The notes: generated from the sequence alone by a model not told the origin. Counted from the first letter of the stretch, positions 26,738 to 36,284 are shown. The stretch is DNA of 64,000 nucleotides from JAPPLB01 sp965206655 (GCA_965206655.1 CBDBKC010000038.1:1736001-1800000), one strand, 5' to 3'. Numbers and translations: made by a program.

Positions 26738-26907
26738 CCCGCCCGCCGCTCGCGCCGGTTTTCGTGGGCCGCCTTCCACTACGCCTGGGTCGCCCTAAAG
26801 GGCGCCCTCAGGCTCCGTTCCAGCCGTCCCACGAAAACCGCTACCACTCCCCCAACTGGTCTAGTTTTACTCCGCCGAAGTGGTCTAATTTCTCTCCGCC
26901 CTTGACA

Positions 26908-27378
26908 GGCGGTAGCTGTGACGTCGACGCTGATCGAGCACGAACTGGGACCTCCAACGCCGCCGCCGCTGAGACTGATCGTGGCGCCGCCGTCGGGAGC
27001 ACTGAGCGTGCCCAGGCAGGTGGAACTCGTGTTCGCCGGAGTTGCGATCGTCATCCCGGCCGGAAGGTTATCTGTGAAGGCCAGGTTCTCTCTAGGGTTG
27101 GAAAACGGGTTGACGATGTCGAACTGGAGCGTACTCACGCTCCCCGAACCGATGGTCGATGGGCTAAAGGCCTTGTCAAAAGTCAGGGTTACGGAGGAGC
27201 CCTTGCCGGTTTGGGCCACTGCCGTGAATGGCAGCGCCAAGGAGAGCAGAACGAGAACTGCTACGTACGTCAACTTCGAAGGATTCGTCAAGAGTGCACT
27301 TCCTCGGTTCGGCATTTTCGCCATGGTCTTCTCGATGTTCCCTTGCAATTTGCGTCGTTCATAGCGGAGGTCCATCAT
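26908..27378 (-). pseudogene. Secreted DUF11-like protein, truncated at its 3' side by IS21 copy 2
   Basis: The N-terminus MMDLRYERRKLQGNIEKTM is followed by a hydrophobic segment (LTYVAVLVLLSLALPFTAVAQ) ending in a signal-peptidase-like AVAQ. A Ser/Gly/Thr-rich domain follows, with SVTLTFDKAFSPSTIGSGSV, LAFTDNLPAGMTIATPA and CSISVDVTA. These are the hallmarks of the DUF11/DUF7933-type repeat of large secreted acidobacterial adhesin-like proteins. IS21 interrupts after VDVTATA, so an unknown number of repeats is lost. The start at 27378 is supported by GGGAGAC upstream and a promoter at 27437-27465. Confidence 0.75.
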
Positions 27379-27436
27379 GGTTTGTCTCCCGCGCGGCATC
27401 GGGTCCGGGCCGCCATCAGTCCTTGACGAATCTGTT

Positions 27437-27465
27437 ATTTTGAACCCACAGACTCCGAATGTCAA
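27437..27465 (-). promoter_or_regulatory. Candidate sigma-70-type promoter for the DUF11-like gene
   Basis: On the minus strand TTGACA (27465-27460) is followed after 17 bases by CAAAAT (27442-27437), about 60 bases before the ATG at 27378. The 27379-27726 interval contains no gene. It is the divergent control region between this gene and the symporter at 27727, and its right half shows a possible TATGGTATAG box near 27634 for the plus strand. Confidence 0.5.
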
Positions 27466-27726
27466 TAGGTGTAACCAAAACTTCATTTAAAAAAACCAAG
27501 GCGAACCAAGCCGCAGCCAAGTTTTCGCTCCAAGAGGTGTCCCGCGGCATGGAATGGCCTAGGCTGAAGGTCGTTTCAAGCGGGGTGCATGCCTCGGAAT
27601 AAGCCTTCGACGCGAGACCCAAGGCCGCACTATGGTATAGCAACCCGCGTCACCGCAGCTGGAGGATGTTTCCAGGGATGGCCGGACAGCCTTCTAGGTG
27701 CCTTTCGGGTACATTCACGCACAAAC

Positions 27727-29235
27727 ATGGCCGGCTTCCAGTTCATTGACTATCTCATCCTCGCCGCCTACCTGGCGGGAGTGACGTTTCTTGGCGGCCG
27801 GTTCGCTTCACGTCAACGCAACGCACGCGATTTTTTCTTGGCCGGACGATCGATGGGCTGGTTCCCGATGGTGCTCAGCGTCATCGCCACGGACTTTTCG
27901 GCGATCAGCTTCCTGGGCGCGCCCGGTTACGTGGTGGCGCATGACATGGTGATCGACCTACAGGTGTTGACCTTCATTTGGGTGCTGCCTCTCTCCTTTT
28001 ATCTGTTCGTACGGTTCTTTCACCGACTCGAACTGATTTCGGCCTATGAATACCTCGAACGCCGCTTCAGTCTGCCCCTGCGTACGAGCTGCAGCCTGCT
28101 CTTCATCTGCGTCCGAACCGGTTGGATGGCCACAGCTCTCTATGCGACCGGGCTGGCCTTGGCCCAGGCGACCTCCTTGCCCTTCTGGGCTTGCGTCGCG
28201 ATCATCGGAGTCCTTACCACCGTGTACTCAACTCTCGGCGGGATGCGCGCGGTGATATGGACCGACGTGGCGCAGTTTTTCGTCTTCATCGGAGCGATCG
28301 CCGTCGTCGTTGTTACGGCCGTGCGAGCCGTGCCATCGGGGTTCGCCGGCATCTGGGAGACGGCCGGCGCTGAAGGCCACACCCGCCTTCTCAACTTCGA
28401 AGGCGGTTTCGAATCTATTACGACGCCGGCCGTCCTGATCGGCGGGACCTTCCTGGTCCTGATCTCCTACGGCGTTGATCAGGTTGTCGTTCAGCGCTAC
28501 TTGACCGCGAAGGATCTGCGGCAGATCAAGCGCGGCATGGTGTTCCAAGTCTGCGCAACCCCGCTCGTGCTGGTGTCGTTGGTGGTGATAGGGCTGTCAG
28601 TCTTTAGTTTCTACCGTCATTTCCCCGGAAGACTCCCGCCCGGGCTTGAGCCGGACAAGTGGTTCCCACACTTCATCGTGAACGAATTGCCAGTGGGAGT
28701 CTCGGGCCTTGTGATCGCGGGCTTGTTCGCGGCGACCATGTCGTCGATCAGTAGCGGCGTGAATAGTCTCACGGCGGCCTGCGTGATCGATTTCCACCGG
28801 CGGTTTCGCAAACCCGATCCGGAAGCTTCGCGGGACGAGGTCGACCGCCGCGAGGTGTGGCTCTCGCGTATTCTCACGGTTTGGTGGGGCTTGGCGGCAA
28901 CGGCGCTGGCATTCGTTGTAGGGCGGATCGGTGTGATCGCGGTCATATCGAAGGCGCTGTCGGGGTTCTTCGGGGGCGTCCTGCTGGGCGTGTTTCTGCT
29001 CGGCATCTTATTGCGGCGTGCCAATGAGCAGGGCAGCCTGCTCGGCGCGGCGATCGGCTTCGCAACCGTTTGCGCGGCCGGCTTGGGCACACCGATCAAT
29101 TTCTTCTGGTACGCCCCCATCGGCTGTACCGCTACCTTCGCGAGCGGCGCGGTCTTGAGCCTTTGCTTTCCGCCGCCCCCCGTCCACCGGCTCAACGGGC
29201 TGACGCTGATCCCACCCGAAAGCGAGGGCGCTTAG
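27727..29235 (+). CDS. Sodium:solute symporter family transporter (SSS)
   Basis: A 502-residue inner-membrane protein with about 13 hydrophobic helices. Family landmarks: FFLAGRSMGWFPMVLSVIA (the conserved GR-S-W-P segment of helix 1/2), ATDFSAISFLGAPG, YSTLGGMRAVIWTDVAQFFV, and SYGVDQVVVQRYLTAKD followed by LFAATMSSISSGVNSLTA near the Na2 site (two adjacent Ser). Related carriers move monocarboxylates, vitamins or iodide with Na+; the substrate cannot be read from sequence. I use ATG 27727 because upstream in-frame sequence is not hydrophobic and lacks family similarity. The dioxygenase gene follows 16 bases later, so co-transcription is likely. Confidence 0.9.
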   Translation: MAGFQFIDYLILAAYLAGVTFLGGRFASRQRNARDFFLAGRSMGWFPMVLSVIATDFSAISFLGAPGYVVAHDMVIDLQVLTFIWVLPLSFYLFVRFFHRLELISAYEYLERRFSLPLRTSCSLLFICVRTGWMATALYATGLALAQATSLPFWACVAIIGVLTTVYSTLGGMRAVIWTDVAQFFVFIGAIAVVVVTAVRAVPSGFAGIWETAGAEGHTRLLNFEGGFESITTPAVLIGGTFLVLISYGVDQVVVQRYLTAKDLRQIKRGMVFQVCATPLVLVSLVVIGLSVFSFYRHFPGRLPPGLEPDKWFPHFIVNELPVGVSGLVIAGLFAATMSSISSGVNSLTAACVIDFHRRFRKPDPEASRDEVDRREVWLSRILTVWWGLAATALAFVVGRIGVIAVISKALSGFFGGVLLGVFLLGILLRRANEQGSLLGAAIGFATVCAAGLGTPINFFWYAPIGCTATFASGAVLSLCFPPPPVHRLNGLTLIPPESEGA

Positions 29236-29251
29236 GATAATAGAGACCGCG

Positions 29252-30061
29252 ATGGCCGCGACCGCACAACTCGGCAAGGATCTGCGCGAATCCGGCTACT
29301 GCCTCATCGAAGAGGTGATCCCGGTGACGGAACTCCCGCGCATCCGCGAGGAAGTACGCCGGGACGTTTGGGAGCACAACGTTCTAGAGCGTCCCAAAGG
29401 CTACGTCCCCGGCTTTCTTCGAGTCAATCAGTCCCTTGCACCGTATTATTCCTGCGACCGGGTAAAGGCGTTTGTCGAATCTATCTTCGGACCGCATATC
29501 CGCATTTCGATGCTGACCGGTACGGTCAACGCACCGGGACTGCCGCGTGGCCCCCTGCACTCGGACTGGCCGTTCAACCAGCGCAGCCAGGCGCACATTC
29601 CCGCGCCTTATCCCGACACGCTGATTCACCTTGTTACTTTTTGGATGCTGACCGACTTCACGGTGGAGAACGGTGCGACGATCTTAGTTCCCGGCAGTCA
29701 TAAACGGGACTCGAATCCCAGCGCCGGCGAGATCGACCCCGCCCTACCCCAGCCCGGCGAAGTACGTCTCACCGGGAAGGCGGGCAGCGTGGCGGTCCTT
29801 GACGCCCGCATGTGGCACGCCGAAGCCCCAAACGTCAGCGCGCAGGAACGTGTTGCGGTTATTGTTCGGTATGCACCCTGGTGGCTCAATCTGGATCCAT
29901 TGCGGCCGGGCACGGTCGATCACGAAGACATCGTAGCGAGTAATAATGGCGCTGACTCGCGCGTCCCAGCGCTATCCGAGGGTGTGTACAATCGACTTCC
30001 CGAGGACTTGAAACCGCTTGTGCGGTATTCCGTGGATTGGAAAGGCTCTCCCTGCCACTGA
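29252..30061 (+). CDS. Phytanoyl-CoA dioxygenase (PhyH)-family Fe(II)/2-oxoglutarate oxygenase
   Basis: A 269-residue double-stranded beta-helix enzyme. The iron facial triad is visible as HSD in GPLHSDWPFNQ and the distal His in DARMWHAEAPN; the 2-oxoglutarate-binding Arg is probably in QERVAVIVRYAPW. PhyH relatives hydroxylate small molecules or lipid chains; the substrate here is unknown. It sits between the symporter (16 bases) and the aldo/keto reductase (13 bases), suggesting a three-gene catabolic or modification operon that imports and oxidises one substrate. Confidence 0.85.
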   Translation: MAATAQLGKDLRESGYCLIEEVIPVTELPRIREEVRRDVWEHNVLERPKGYVPGFLRVNQSLAPYYSCDRVKAFVESIFGPHIRISMLTGTVNAPGLPRGPLHSDWPFNQRSQAHIPAPYPDTLIHLVTFWMLTDFTVENGATILVPGSHKRDSNPSAGEIDPALPQPGEVRLTGKAGSVAVLDARMWHAEAPNVSAQERVAVIVRYAPWWLNLDPLRPGTVDHEDIVASNNGADSRVPALSEGVYNRLPEDLKPLVRYSVDWKGSPCH

Positions 30062-30074
30062 AAGGACCGTCACT

Positions 30075-31058
30075 TTGAAAGTAAGAACTCTTGGCTCCAC
30101 CGGACTCAGTGTCGGGCGCATCGGCCTCGGCTGCACGACCTTCGGACGCGAAATCGACGAGCCGACCTGCTTCGCCATCATGGATCACGCGCTGGAGAAC
30201 GGCATCAACCTCTTCGACACCGCCGAAGCCTACGGCGGGGCGGAGGCGAAGCAATACCGTAAGAATTATCTCGGTGTCGAGGACGATCGCGAGGTCAGCG
30301 CGGAATCTCACTCCTCGGAAAAGATCATCGGCCGCTGGCTCAAGAGCCGCGATTGCCGCGACCGGATCGTGCTCTGCAGCAAGGTCACCACGAATCACAA
30401 CAGCGAGCATGTCGCGCAAGCCCTCAATGCGAGTCTCGATCGCCTGCAAACCGACTACGTCGATATATACATGTTCCACAGCTTCGACGCCGAGACTCCA
30501 GTCGAGGAGCGCGTCGCGGCTATAGATCAAGCCGTGAAGTCCGGGAAAGCCCGTCACGCCGGATGCAGTAACTACGACGCGGCACAGCTTCGCGAGGCCC
30601 TCGACGCGAGCCGCCGCGCGGGCCTGCGCACGTTCGAGGTGATCGAACCCAACTACAACCTCGTCGTCCGCGACATCGAGGAAGAGACATTGCCCCTTTG
30701 CGGCGAAAACAATATCGGCGTCATGAGCTACAGTCCCCTCGGGGCCGGTTTCCTTACCGGCAAGTATACGCCTGACCGCGACGCGTTCCCCGAGCGAACT
30801 CGTTTCCACGTCATTCCCGGCCACGCTGACATTTACTTCAGTGATCGAAACTTCGCGACTGTCAAGAAGCTGCACGCCTTCGCCGATCGCGTCGGTGTCC
30901 CCGCGCTGCGGCTGGCCATCGGCTGGGCGCTGCAAAACCCGGCGGTGGACACCGTTCTCGCGGGCGCCCGTTCCACCGCGCACCTCGACAACGCCATTGC
31001 CGCGGAAGCGGTGGACTTCCCCAACGACTGGTACACGGAGATGAATGGTTGGGGCTGA
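30075..31058 (+). CDS. Aldo/keto reductase
   Basis: A 327-residue (beta/alpha)8 NADPH oxidoreductase. The catalytic tetrad is visible: Asp and Tyr in INLFDTAEAYGG, Lys in VLCSKVTT, His in IYMFHSFDAE. The C-terminal cofactor part reads GVMSYSPLGAGFLTGKYTP and TVLAGARSTAHLDNAI. I use TTG 30075, preceded by AAAGGA at eight-base spacing and giving the typical beginning LKVRTLGSTGLSVGRIGLG. It is the last gene of the putative symporter-PhyH-AKR operon. Confidence 0.9.
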   Translation: MKVRTLGSTGLSVGRIGLGCTTFGREIDEPTCFAIMDHALENGINLFDTAEAYGGAEAKQYRKNYLGVEDDREVSAESHSSEKIIGRWLKSRDCRDRIVLCSKVTTNHNSEHVAQALNASLDRLQTDYVDIYMFHSFDAETPVEERVAAIDQAVKSGKARHAGCSNYDAAQLREALDASRRAGLRTFEVIEPNYNLVVRDIEEETLPLCGENNIGVMSYSPLGAGFLTGKYTPDRDAFPERTRFHVIPGHADIYFSDRNFATVKKLHAFADRVGVPALRLAIGWALQNPAVDTVLAGARSTAHLDNAIAAEAVDFPNDWYTEMNGWG

Positions 31059-31306
31059 CCTGAAGCTTCAATCCGCAAAGCCTAAATCCTCTCCACCGGC
31101 AACCATCCCCTAGCCGAGCCGCGCACGCAATGAACCATCGAGAAAGGGCTGTCTTTCGCCCGGCTCGATCCCCATCCCGGGCGGCCTTGACCAAACGCAA
31201 GCGAAACCGTGGCCGGAATAAGAACTAACCACTGGAGTTTGCGCCTTTGTGCGGATCTGTCGTACAGTCTGGAGCGTACCGGCTTCCAACTGGAGGGTAA
31301 AACCAC

Positions 31307-32167
31307 ATGTATCGCGCATTGTTTCTTAGTTTACTGTTTCTTAGTTTACTTCTTGCCGTTCCCTTAATTACAACTGCTCAGGTACCAACCGGCATACCGT
31401 TTCAGCCCACGGAGAATATGCGGCTTATCCCGCCGGATGGGGCCGCCTCTAAAAGAATCATCCTTCCCGGAGACATCCTCATTCCCCAAATCGCAAACGG
31501 CGAACTGGCGGGGGGGCAGATCTTCTTTACCATGTTCGAGGTTATGAGCTTGGTCGGGACCGAAGCCAGCTTCGAGATATTCTTCTTTGACGGCAACGGA
31601 GACCCGATGAGCCTGCCCTTCGCTGGCGGGAGCGGCCAGAAGGGCGCTGCCATAGGCCTAGCCGGTACGCTCCAGCCGCGCGGCGGTGGCGCTCAAATCA
31701 CGATCCCCACCGGCGCTCCTGTTCAAATCGGCTACGCCTCGGTCCAATCGACTCCCCAGGACTCTGTCGCCGTAACAGCTATTTTCAACAATCAAGTCCC
31801 AGGCGAGCGCTTTTTCCAAGCATCCATTCCCCAAGATTCCGCACTCCATGACCGCATGACGATGCCTTACCTCAACGCCGGCGGGTTCGTAACGTCCTTC
31901 GCCCTCGTGGCGTTGATTCCCCAGACCGTCGACATCGTCGCGCGCGCTCCCGACGGCTCGGAACGCTGCCGCGTCATGCAGTCGATGGCCTCGGGACAGC
32001 ACATCGCACTCCTGACACCGACAGCGTTGCCGTGTACCGCCGGAGACGAAGGATTCCTCGACTTTATCGGTCAAGACATCGGCCTCTCCGCCGTCGGCTT
32101 CACTGCCGCCGACGAGGGTCTCGGCGCGTTTACAACATTCACTCCCTGGGGAGTACTCTCTCCCTAG
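31307..32167 (+). CDS. Secreted protein of unknown function, acidobacterial type
   Basis: 286 residues. A signal peptide (MYRALFLSLLFLSLLLAVPL, cleavage likely after TTAQ) is followed by a beta-rich exported domain with ILIPQIANGELAGGQIFFTM, FFDGNGDPMSLPF and DEGLGAFTTFTPWGVLSP. The pattern of an IPQIA-Gly segment followed by a description of a filament-like beta fold recurs in many uncharacterised secreted acidobacterial proteins. GGAGGG ten bases before the ATG supports the start. The preceding 248 bases (31059-31306) hold no gene. Function unknown; the location would be periplasmic or extracellular. Confidence 0.7.
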   Translation: MYRALFLSLLFLSLLLAVPLITTAQVPTGIPFQPTENMRLIPPDGAASKRIILPGDILIPQIANGELAGGQIFFTMFEVMSLVGTEASFEIFFFDGNGDPMSLPFAGGSGQKGAAIGLAGTLQPRGGGAQITIPTGAPVQIGYASVQSTPQDSVAVTAIFNNQVPGERFFQASIPQDSALHDRMTMPYLNAGGFVTSFALVALIPQTVDIVARAPDGSERCRVMQSMASGQHIALLTPTALPCTAGDEGFLDFIGQDIGLSAVGFTAADEGLGAFTTFTPWGVLSP

Positions 32168-32282
32168 AAAGTGATTGTTGGAGGTCGTATTGGGAACGCG
32201 CTGTCGCACTGAAGTTCCTGGCAGCGCACTTTTCAAGCTCGTTTGACCTGAAGCACGCGAACCTGTAGGAGAGGATGAATCG

Positions 32283-34157
32283 ATGGCCGAGAGATTGACA
32301 CAACTGTCTGAACACCTGTACCGCTTTCGCGACACCTGCAACGTGTATCTGCTCGTGGACGGCGAGGCGGGACTGTTGATCGACGCCGGTTCGGGCGAGG
32401 TATTGGAGCATCTGTCGGAGCTGGGGGTGAAGCAGGTGGAGTGGCTGTTGCACACCCACCATCATCGCGACCAGTGTTGGGGCACACCGCGCCTGCGGGA
32501 GCACGGAGCAAAAGTTGCAGTCCCCGAGTACGAGCGGCACCTGTTTGACCAGGCTGAGCTGTTTTGGCAGCAGCGTCGTACGTTCGACAACTACAACGAC
32601 CGCAACACGTTCTTTGCGATAGGCCGAAATATTCCTGTCGACACGATTCTGGCAGACTACGAGACTTTCACTTGGCGCTGCTACGAGTTTCATGTGCTAC
32701 CCGCGAAGGGACACACCCTTGGTTCCAGCGCCTTACTGGTAACGGTAGACGGCAAGCTGGTGGCGTTCACAGGCGACCTGCTGGCGGCGGGCGGGAAACT
32801 GTATCAACTGCACGCCATGGAGTACACCTACGGGGCGATGGAAGGAATTGTTTTCACCATGCAATCGGCGCGGGCGCTGAAGAAACGGGAACCCGACCTC
32901 TGCCTGCCATCCCACGGGGAGCCCATTAGCAATGTGGCGGGTGACGTTGATCGGCTCGAAAGGCGTCTGATGGATTTGGTTGAGTTGGGCCGGGGGATGC
33001 GCATCGCCGGCCGCGACAGCATACCTGAACAGATCTTCCTGCCCGACTCAAAGCTGGTCCCTCTCTCCCGTCATCTGCTATGGGGAGGGGTCTGGACCTG
33101 CTCGAACTTCTACGTGATCCTGAGCGACAGCGGCAAGGCCATGTTTGTCGACTACGGGCACGCCTACTGGCCACACATGCATACCTGGTCCGACCACGAC
33201 GGTCTCGAAACCATGCGCTTCATTGAGCATCACCTCGACGAGCTACGGCAAGAGTACGGCGTAACGAGCTTCGATCTGGTCGTTCCCACCCACATTCACG
33301 ACGATCACACCTGCGGAATCCCCTACCTCCAACGGCATCACGATACGAAGTGCTGGGCTCTACAGGAGGTAGGACAAGTGTTGGCCGATCCCGCGGCCTG
33401 GGCGAGCACGCCCTGCACTTTTCCCAAACCGATTCGGATTGATCGATGGCTACAAGACGGCGACCGCTTCCAGTGGGAAGAGTACGAGTTCGACATCTAT
33501 CATGCACCCGGTCAGACCGAGTTCCACTCCGTCTATGCCGGCATGATCGACGGCCGCAAGGTGGCGTTTACGGGCGACAACTATTTTGTGGAGCAAGTGG
33601 TGGTTGGCGGCAAGACGGAAGTCCATCCGTATCAGACCACCGTGCTGCGAAACAGTTTTCAGTTGGGGATGCACCGGCGGTGTGCCGAAGTCATGCGGCG
33701 GATCGCACCTGAGTTGATCTGTCCCGGTCATCGCGACGTGCTGTCGTGCTTCAAGCCCGAGCTGGACTACTATTGCGATTTCATCGCGCGCAAAGAACGG
33801 GTCTTCGAGGAGTTGGTGGCTGAGCCCGCCGATCATTTCATCGATCTGTTCTGGGCGCGTATGCTCCCCTATGTCGCCGTCGTAGGGGCGGGTGAGACCG
33901 TCAACTACCGGCTCCTTTTGCGGAACAACCTGCAGCGGCCCGTCAAGTACGCCGCTCGGCTGCTCCCTCCACCCGGGTGGGAGGCGCCGTCGGAACCCGT
34001 GGCGGTGGACCTCGAACCGGCGGGCCGGGGCGAACTAGCCTTGCCGGCCACAGCGCCGCTCGAGGGCGATCAGACTCGCCGCCTCATGACGGCGGAGGTG
34101 TTCATCGACGGGATGTCCCAAGGTCCCGTCAGCGAGGCGTTGGTAACCGTGCGGTGA
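32283..34157 (+). CDS. Tandem metallo-beta-lactamase-fold hydrolase
   Basis: A 624-residue cytoplasmic protein with two MBL domains. Domain 1 (~1-215) has LLHTHHHRDQCWG, in which the last His of the HxHxDH motif is Gln, and GHTLGSS and PSHGEPI downstream. Domain 2 (~265-510) has an intact VPTHIHDDHTCG, HAPGQTEFHS, FTGDNYF and CPGHRDV. So domain 2 is probably the active di-metal site and domain 1 may be altered. A ~100-residue beta domain closes the protein. AGGAGAGG lies eight bases before ATG. The PQQ dehydrogenase gene begins 13 bases downstream, so the two are probably one transcript. Substrate unknown. Confidence 0.85.
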   Translation: MAERLTQLSEHLYRFRDTCNVYLLVDGEAGLLIDAGSGEVLEHLSELGVKQVEWLLHTHHHRDQCWGTPRLREHGAKVAVPEYERHLFDQAELFWQQRRTFDNYNDRNTFFAIGRNIPVDTILADYETFTWRCYEFHVLPAKGHTLGSSALLVTVDGKLVAFTGDLLAAGGKLYQLHAMEYTYGAMEGIVFTMQSARALKKREPDLCLPSHGEPISNVAGDVDRLERRLMDLVELGRGMRIAGRDSIPEQIFLPDSKLVPLSRHLLWGGVWTCSNFYVILSDSGKAMFVDYGHAYWPHMHTWSDHDGLETMRFIEHHLDELRQEYGVTSFDLVVPTHIHDDHTCGIPYLQRHHDTKCWALQEVGQVLADPAAWASTPCTFPKPIRIDRWLQDGDRFQWEEYEFDIYHAPGQTEFHSVYAGMIDGRKVAFTGDNYFVEQVVVGGKTEVHPYQTTVLRNSFQLGMHRRCAEVMRRIAPELICPGHRDVLSCFKPELDYYCDFIARKERVFEELVAEPADHFIDLFWARMLPYVAVVGAGETVNYRLLLRNNLQRPVKYAARLLPPPGWEAPSEPVAVDLEPAGRGELALPATAPLEGDQTRRLMTAEVFIDGMSQGPVSEALVTVR

Positions 34158-34170
34158 ACAGAGGGAGCCC

Positions 34171-36072
34171 GTGACGAGCATGCGCTGTAGCCTCCTAAGT
34201 ACCGTGGTCGGAGTCGCTTTTTTCTGTTTGTTAGGATCGCCCCGCGCCTGGCCTCAAGAGTGGCGTTCCTACGGGAACGACTCCGGGGGCATGCGATACT
34301 CCTCGCTGGATCAGATCAACAAAGAAAACATCAAAGACCTCAAGATCGCCTGGGTCCATGATACGGGCGAGTTCAGCGATGGCAAAGAACTGCCGACGAT
34401 GTCGGCGTTTGAAACGACGCCCTTGCTCGTGGATGGGGTTCTTTATGTGCCGACCGTGTTTCATCGGCTCATTGCACTCGACCCAACGACGGGCGAGATG
34501 CTGTGGGAGTTCGATCCGAGGTTCGAACGCTCGCAGCGCGTGAACCTCTACCACAACCGGGGGGTAGCTTTCTGGACAGACGGCACACACAAGCGCATCT
34601 TTCTCGGCGATCAGTTGGGGCGACTTTTTAGCCTGGATACCAAGACCCGCCGGCTCGATCCGGCATTCGGCGTGGATGGCGTCGTGGACCTGAAGGTGGG
34701 CATGTTCACGGACCAATATCCGCACCTGCGATACGGGCTGACCTCGCCGGTCGCGCCGTGCGGAGATGTCGTAGTCGCCGGTGGCTGGGTAAGTGATGGT
34801 GAACCCCAAGGCCCGAGCGGTGACATCCGGGCGTTCGACGCGCGGACGGGTGAATTGGCGTGGCGTTTTCACACCGTGCCTCGGCCGGGCGAGGTCGGCC
34901 ACCATACCTGGGAAGACGGCTCGTGGAAAGAACGTTCCGGCGTGAATGCGTGGTCGACATTGAGTGTCGACCCGGAGTTGGAGTGGATTTTTGTTCCGCT
35001 CACGTCCCCGGGGACGGACACCTATGGCGGCGACCGCAAGGGCATGAATCTGTTCAGCAACGCTATCGTGGCTCTCGACTGCAAGACGGGGAAGCGCCAG
35101 TGGCACTTCCAGACGATTCATCATGATCTGTGGGATTGGGACCTTCCGGTCTATCCGAACCTTGTGGATGTGGTGCGAGACGGTAGGAAGGTTCCGGCAG
35201 TGGCGCAGGTCACGAAAACCGGATTTGTGTTTGTGCTCGACCGAGTGACGGGGCAGCCCCTGTTTCCCGTTGAAGAGCGTCCGGTCGAGATGAGCGACAT
35301 ACCGGGAGAGGAGACCTGGCCGACACAGCCGTTTCCCGTAAAGCCTCCTCCGTTCGCCCGCCAGTCGATGACAAGGGATGAGATCACCGACATCACCCCG
35401 GAATCCCGAGCCGACTGCATGGAGATCATCGAAGGCAGCTATCTGGACGGTGGGATGTTCCGACCGGCACGGCGTGAGATCACGATCATTTTTCCGGGAT
35501 CCAACGGCAGTGCGAATTGGGGCGGCGCCTCTTTTGATCCTACGACCTCGGTGCTGTACGTCAACTCGATGGATGTGGGAACGCCGCGCCGGATGGTGCA
35601 GCGGCCGGAGGGGTCCAAGGTCCCGTACCGGAGCCGGGGGACCAAGTACGGCCGGTTCTGGGATTCGAATCAGTACCCGTGTCAGAAACCTCCGTGGGCG
35701 CATTTAACCGCTATCGACTTGAACACGGGTGCGTTCCGCTGGCGCGTGGTCCTGGGAGAGTTCGATGAGTTGACCAAGAAGGGGATTGCGAAGACGGGCG
35801 CGCCGAATCTTGGCGGATCGATTGTCACAGCCGGAGGCCTCGTCTTCATCGCGGCCACGAACGACAGGCGGATCCGCGCCTTCGACAAAGATACGGGCGA
35901 GCAGCTTTGGGAAGCTCGGCTCCCCGAGAGCGGTATGGCCACACCGATGACCTACCTCGGCAGGGACGGCAAGCAGTACGTTGTGATCGCCGCCGGCGGA
36001 GGCAATGACTACAACGACACGGTGGGCGGGAAAGTGGTTGCTTTTTCACTGGGTCAGTCCAATGTGGATTAG
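34171..36072 (+). CDS. PQQ-dependent dehydrogenase (quinoprotein glucose/alcohol dehydrogenase type)
   Basis: 633 residues. A signal peptide (LLSTVVGVAFFCLLGSPRA) sends it to the periplasm. The mature part is an eight-bladed beta-propeller: WRSYGNDSGGMRYSSLDQI at the start (the usual W-x-x-YG-D motif), repeated GxLxALDxxTGxxxW tryptophan-docking blades (RLIALDPTTGEMLWEF, AIVALDCKTGKRQWHFQ, RIRAFDKDTGEQLWEARL), and HHDLWDWDLPVYPN, a family signature near the cofactor. Such enzymes oxidise sugars or alcohols and pass electrons to quinone or cytochrome. The start is GTG with GAGGGA upstream. No cytochrome c domain is attached. The MBL gene ends 13 bases upstream. Confidence 0.88.
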   Translation: MTSMRCSLLSTVVGVAFFCLLGSPRAWPQEWRSYGNDSGGMRYSSLDQINKENIKDLKIAWVHDTGEFSDGKELPTMSAFETTPLLVDGVLYVPTVFHRLIALDPTTGEMLWEFDPRFERSQRVNLYHNRGVAFWTDGTHKRIFLGDQLGRLFSLDTKTRRLDPAFGVDGVVDLKVGMFTDQYPHLRYGLTSPVAPCGDVVVAGGWVSDGEPQGPSGDIRAFDARTGELAWRFHTVPRPGEVGHHTWEDGSWKERSGVNAWSTLSVDPELEWIFVPLTSPGTDTYGGDRKGMNLFSNAIVALDCKTGKRQWHFQTIHHDLWDWDLPVYPNLVDVVRDGRKVPAVAQVTKTGFVFVLDRVTGQPLFPVEERPVEMSDIPGEETWPTQPFPVKPPPFARQSMTRDEITDITPESRADCMEIIEGSYLDGGMFRPARREITIIFPGSNGSANWGGASFDPTTSVLYVNSMDVGTPRRMVQRPEGSKVPYRSRGTKYGRFWDSNQYPCQKPPWAHLTAIDLNTGAFRWRVVLGEFDELTKKGIAKTGAPNLGGSIVTAGGLVFIAATNDRRIRAFDKDTGEQLWEARLPESGMATPMTYLGRDGKQYVVIAAGGGNDYNDTVGGKVVAFSLGQSNVD

Positions 36073-36190
36073 CGTCCACTGAGAACAGCCCGACCAGAGT
36101 CGCGGAACCCTTGCGTCGAAACCGAGTACACAATGTGCGTATTCAGTGCATTCGCCACATCGGAGAACCAGTAACTTACGTGGATAAGAG

Positions 36191-36284
<94 letters not shown>

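Larger units (their letters stand above)
24352..26907. mobile_element. IS21-family insertion sequence, copy 2 (2556 bp)
   Basis: Same ends and length as 11493-14048 but opposite orientation. The bases flanking it (CTCCCG on the left, GGCGGT on the right) do not match, so no target duplication remains. It abuts an IS630 fragment on the left and a truncated DUF11-type gene on the right, so a deletion or recombination next to or through the element is likely. Confidence 0.95.

Noticed and set aside
28228..29195. Minus-strand ORFs across the symporter gene
   Set aside because: Antisense of a clear SSS transporter; no domain or start signal.
34231..35703. 490-residue minus-strand ORF opposite the PQQ dehydrogenase
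   Set aside because: Complement of a strongly conserved beta-propeller enzyme; His/Arg-rich with no motif.
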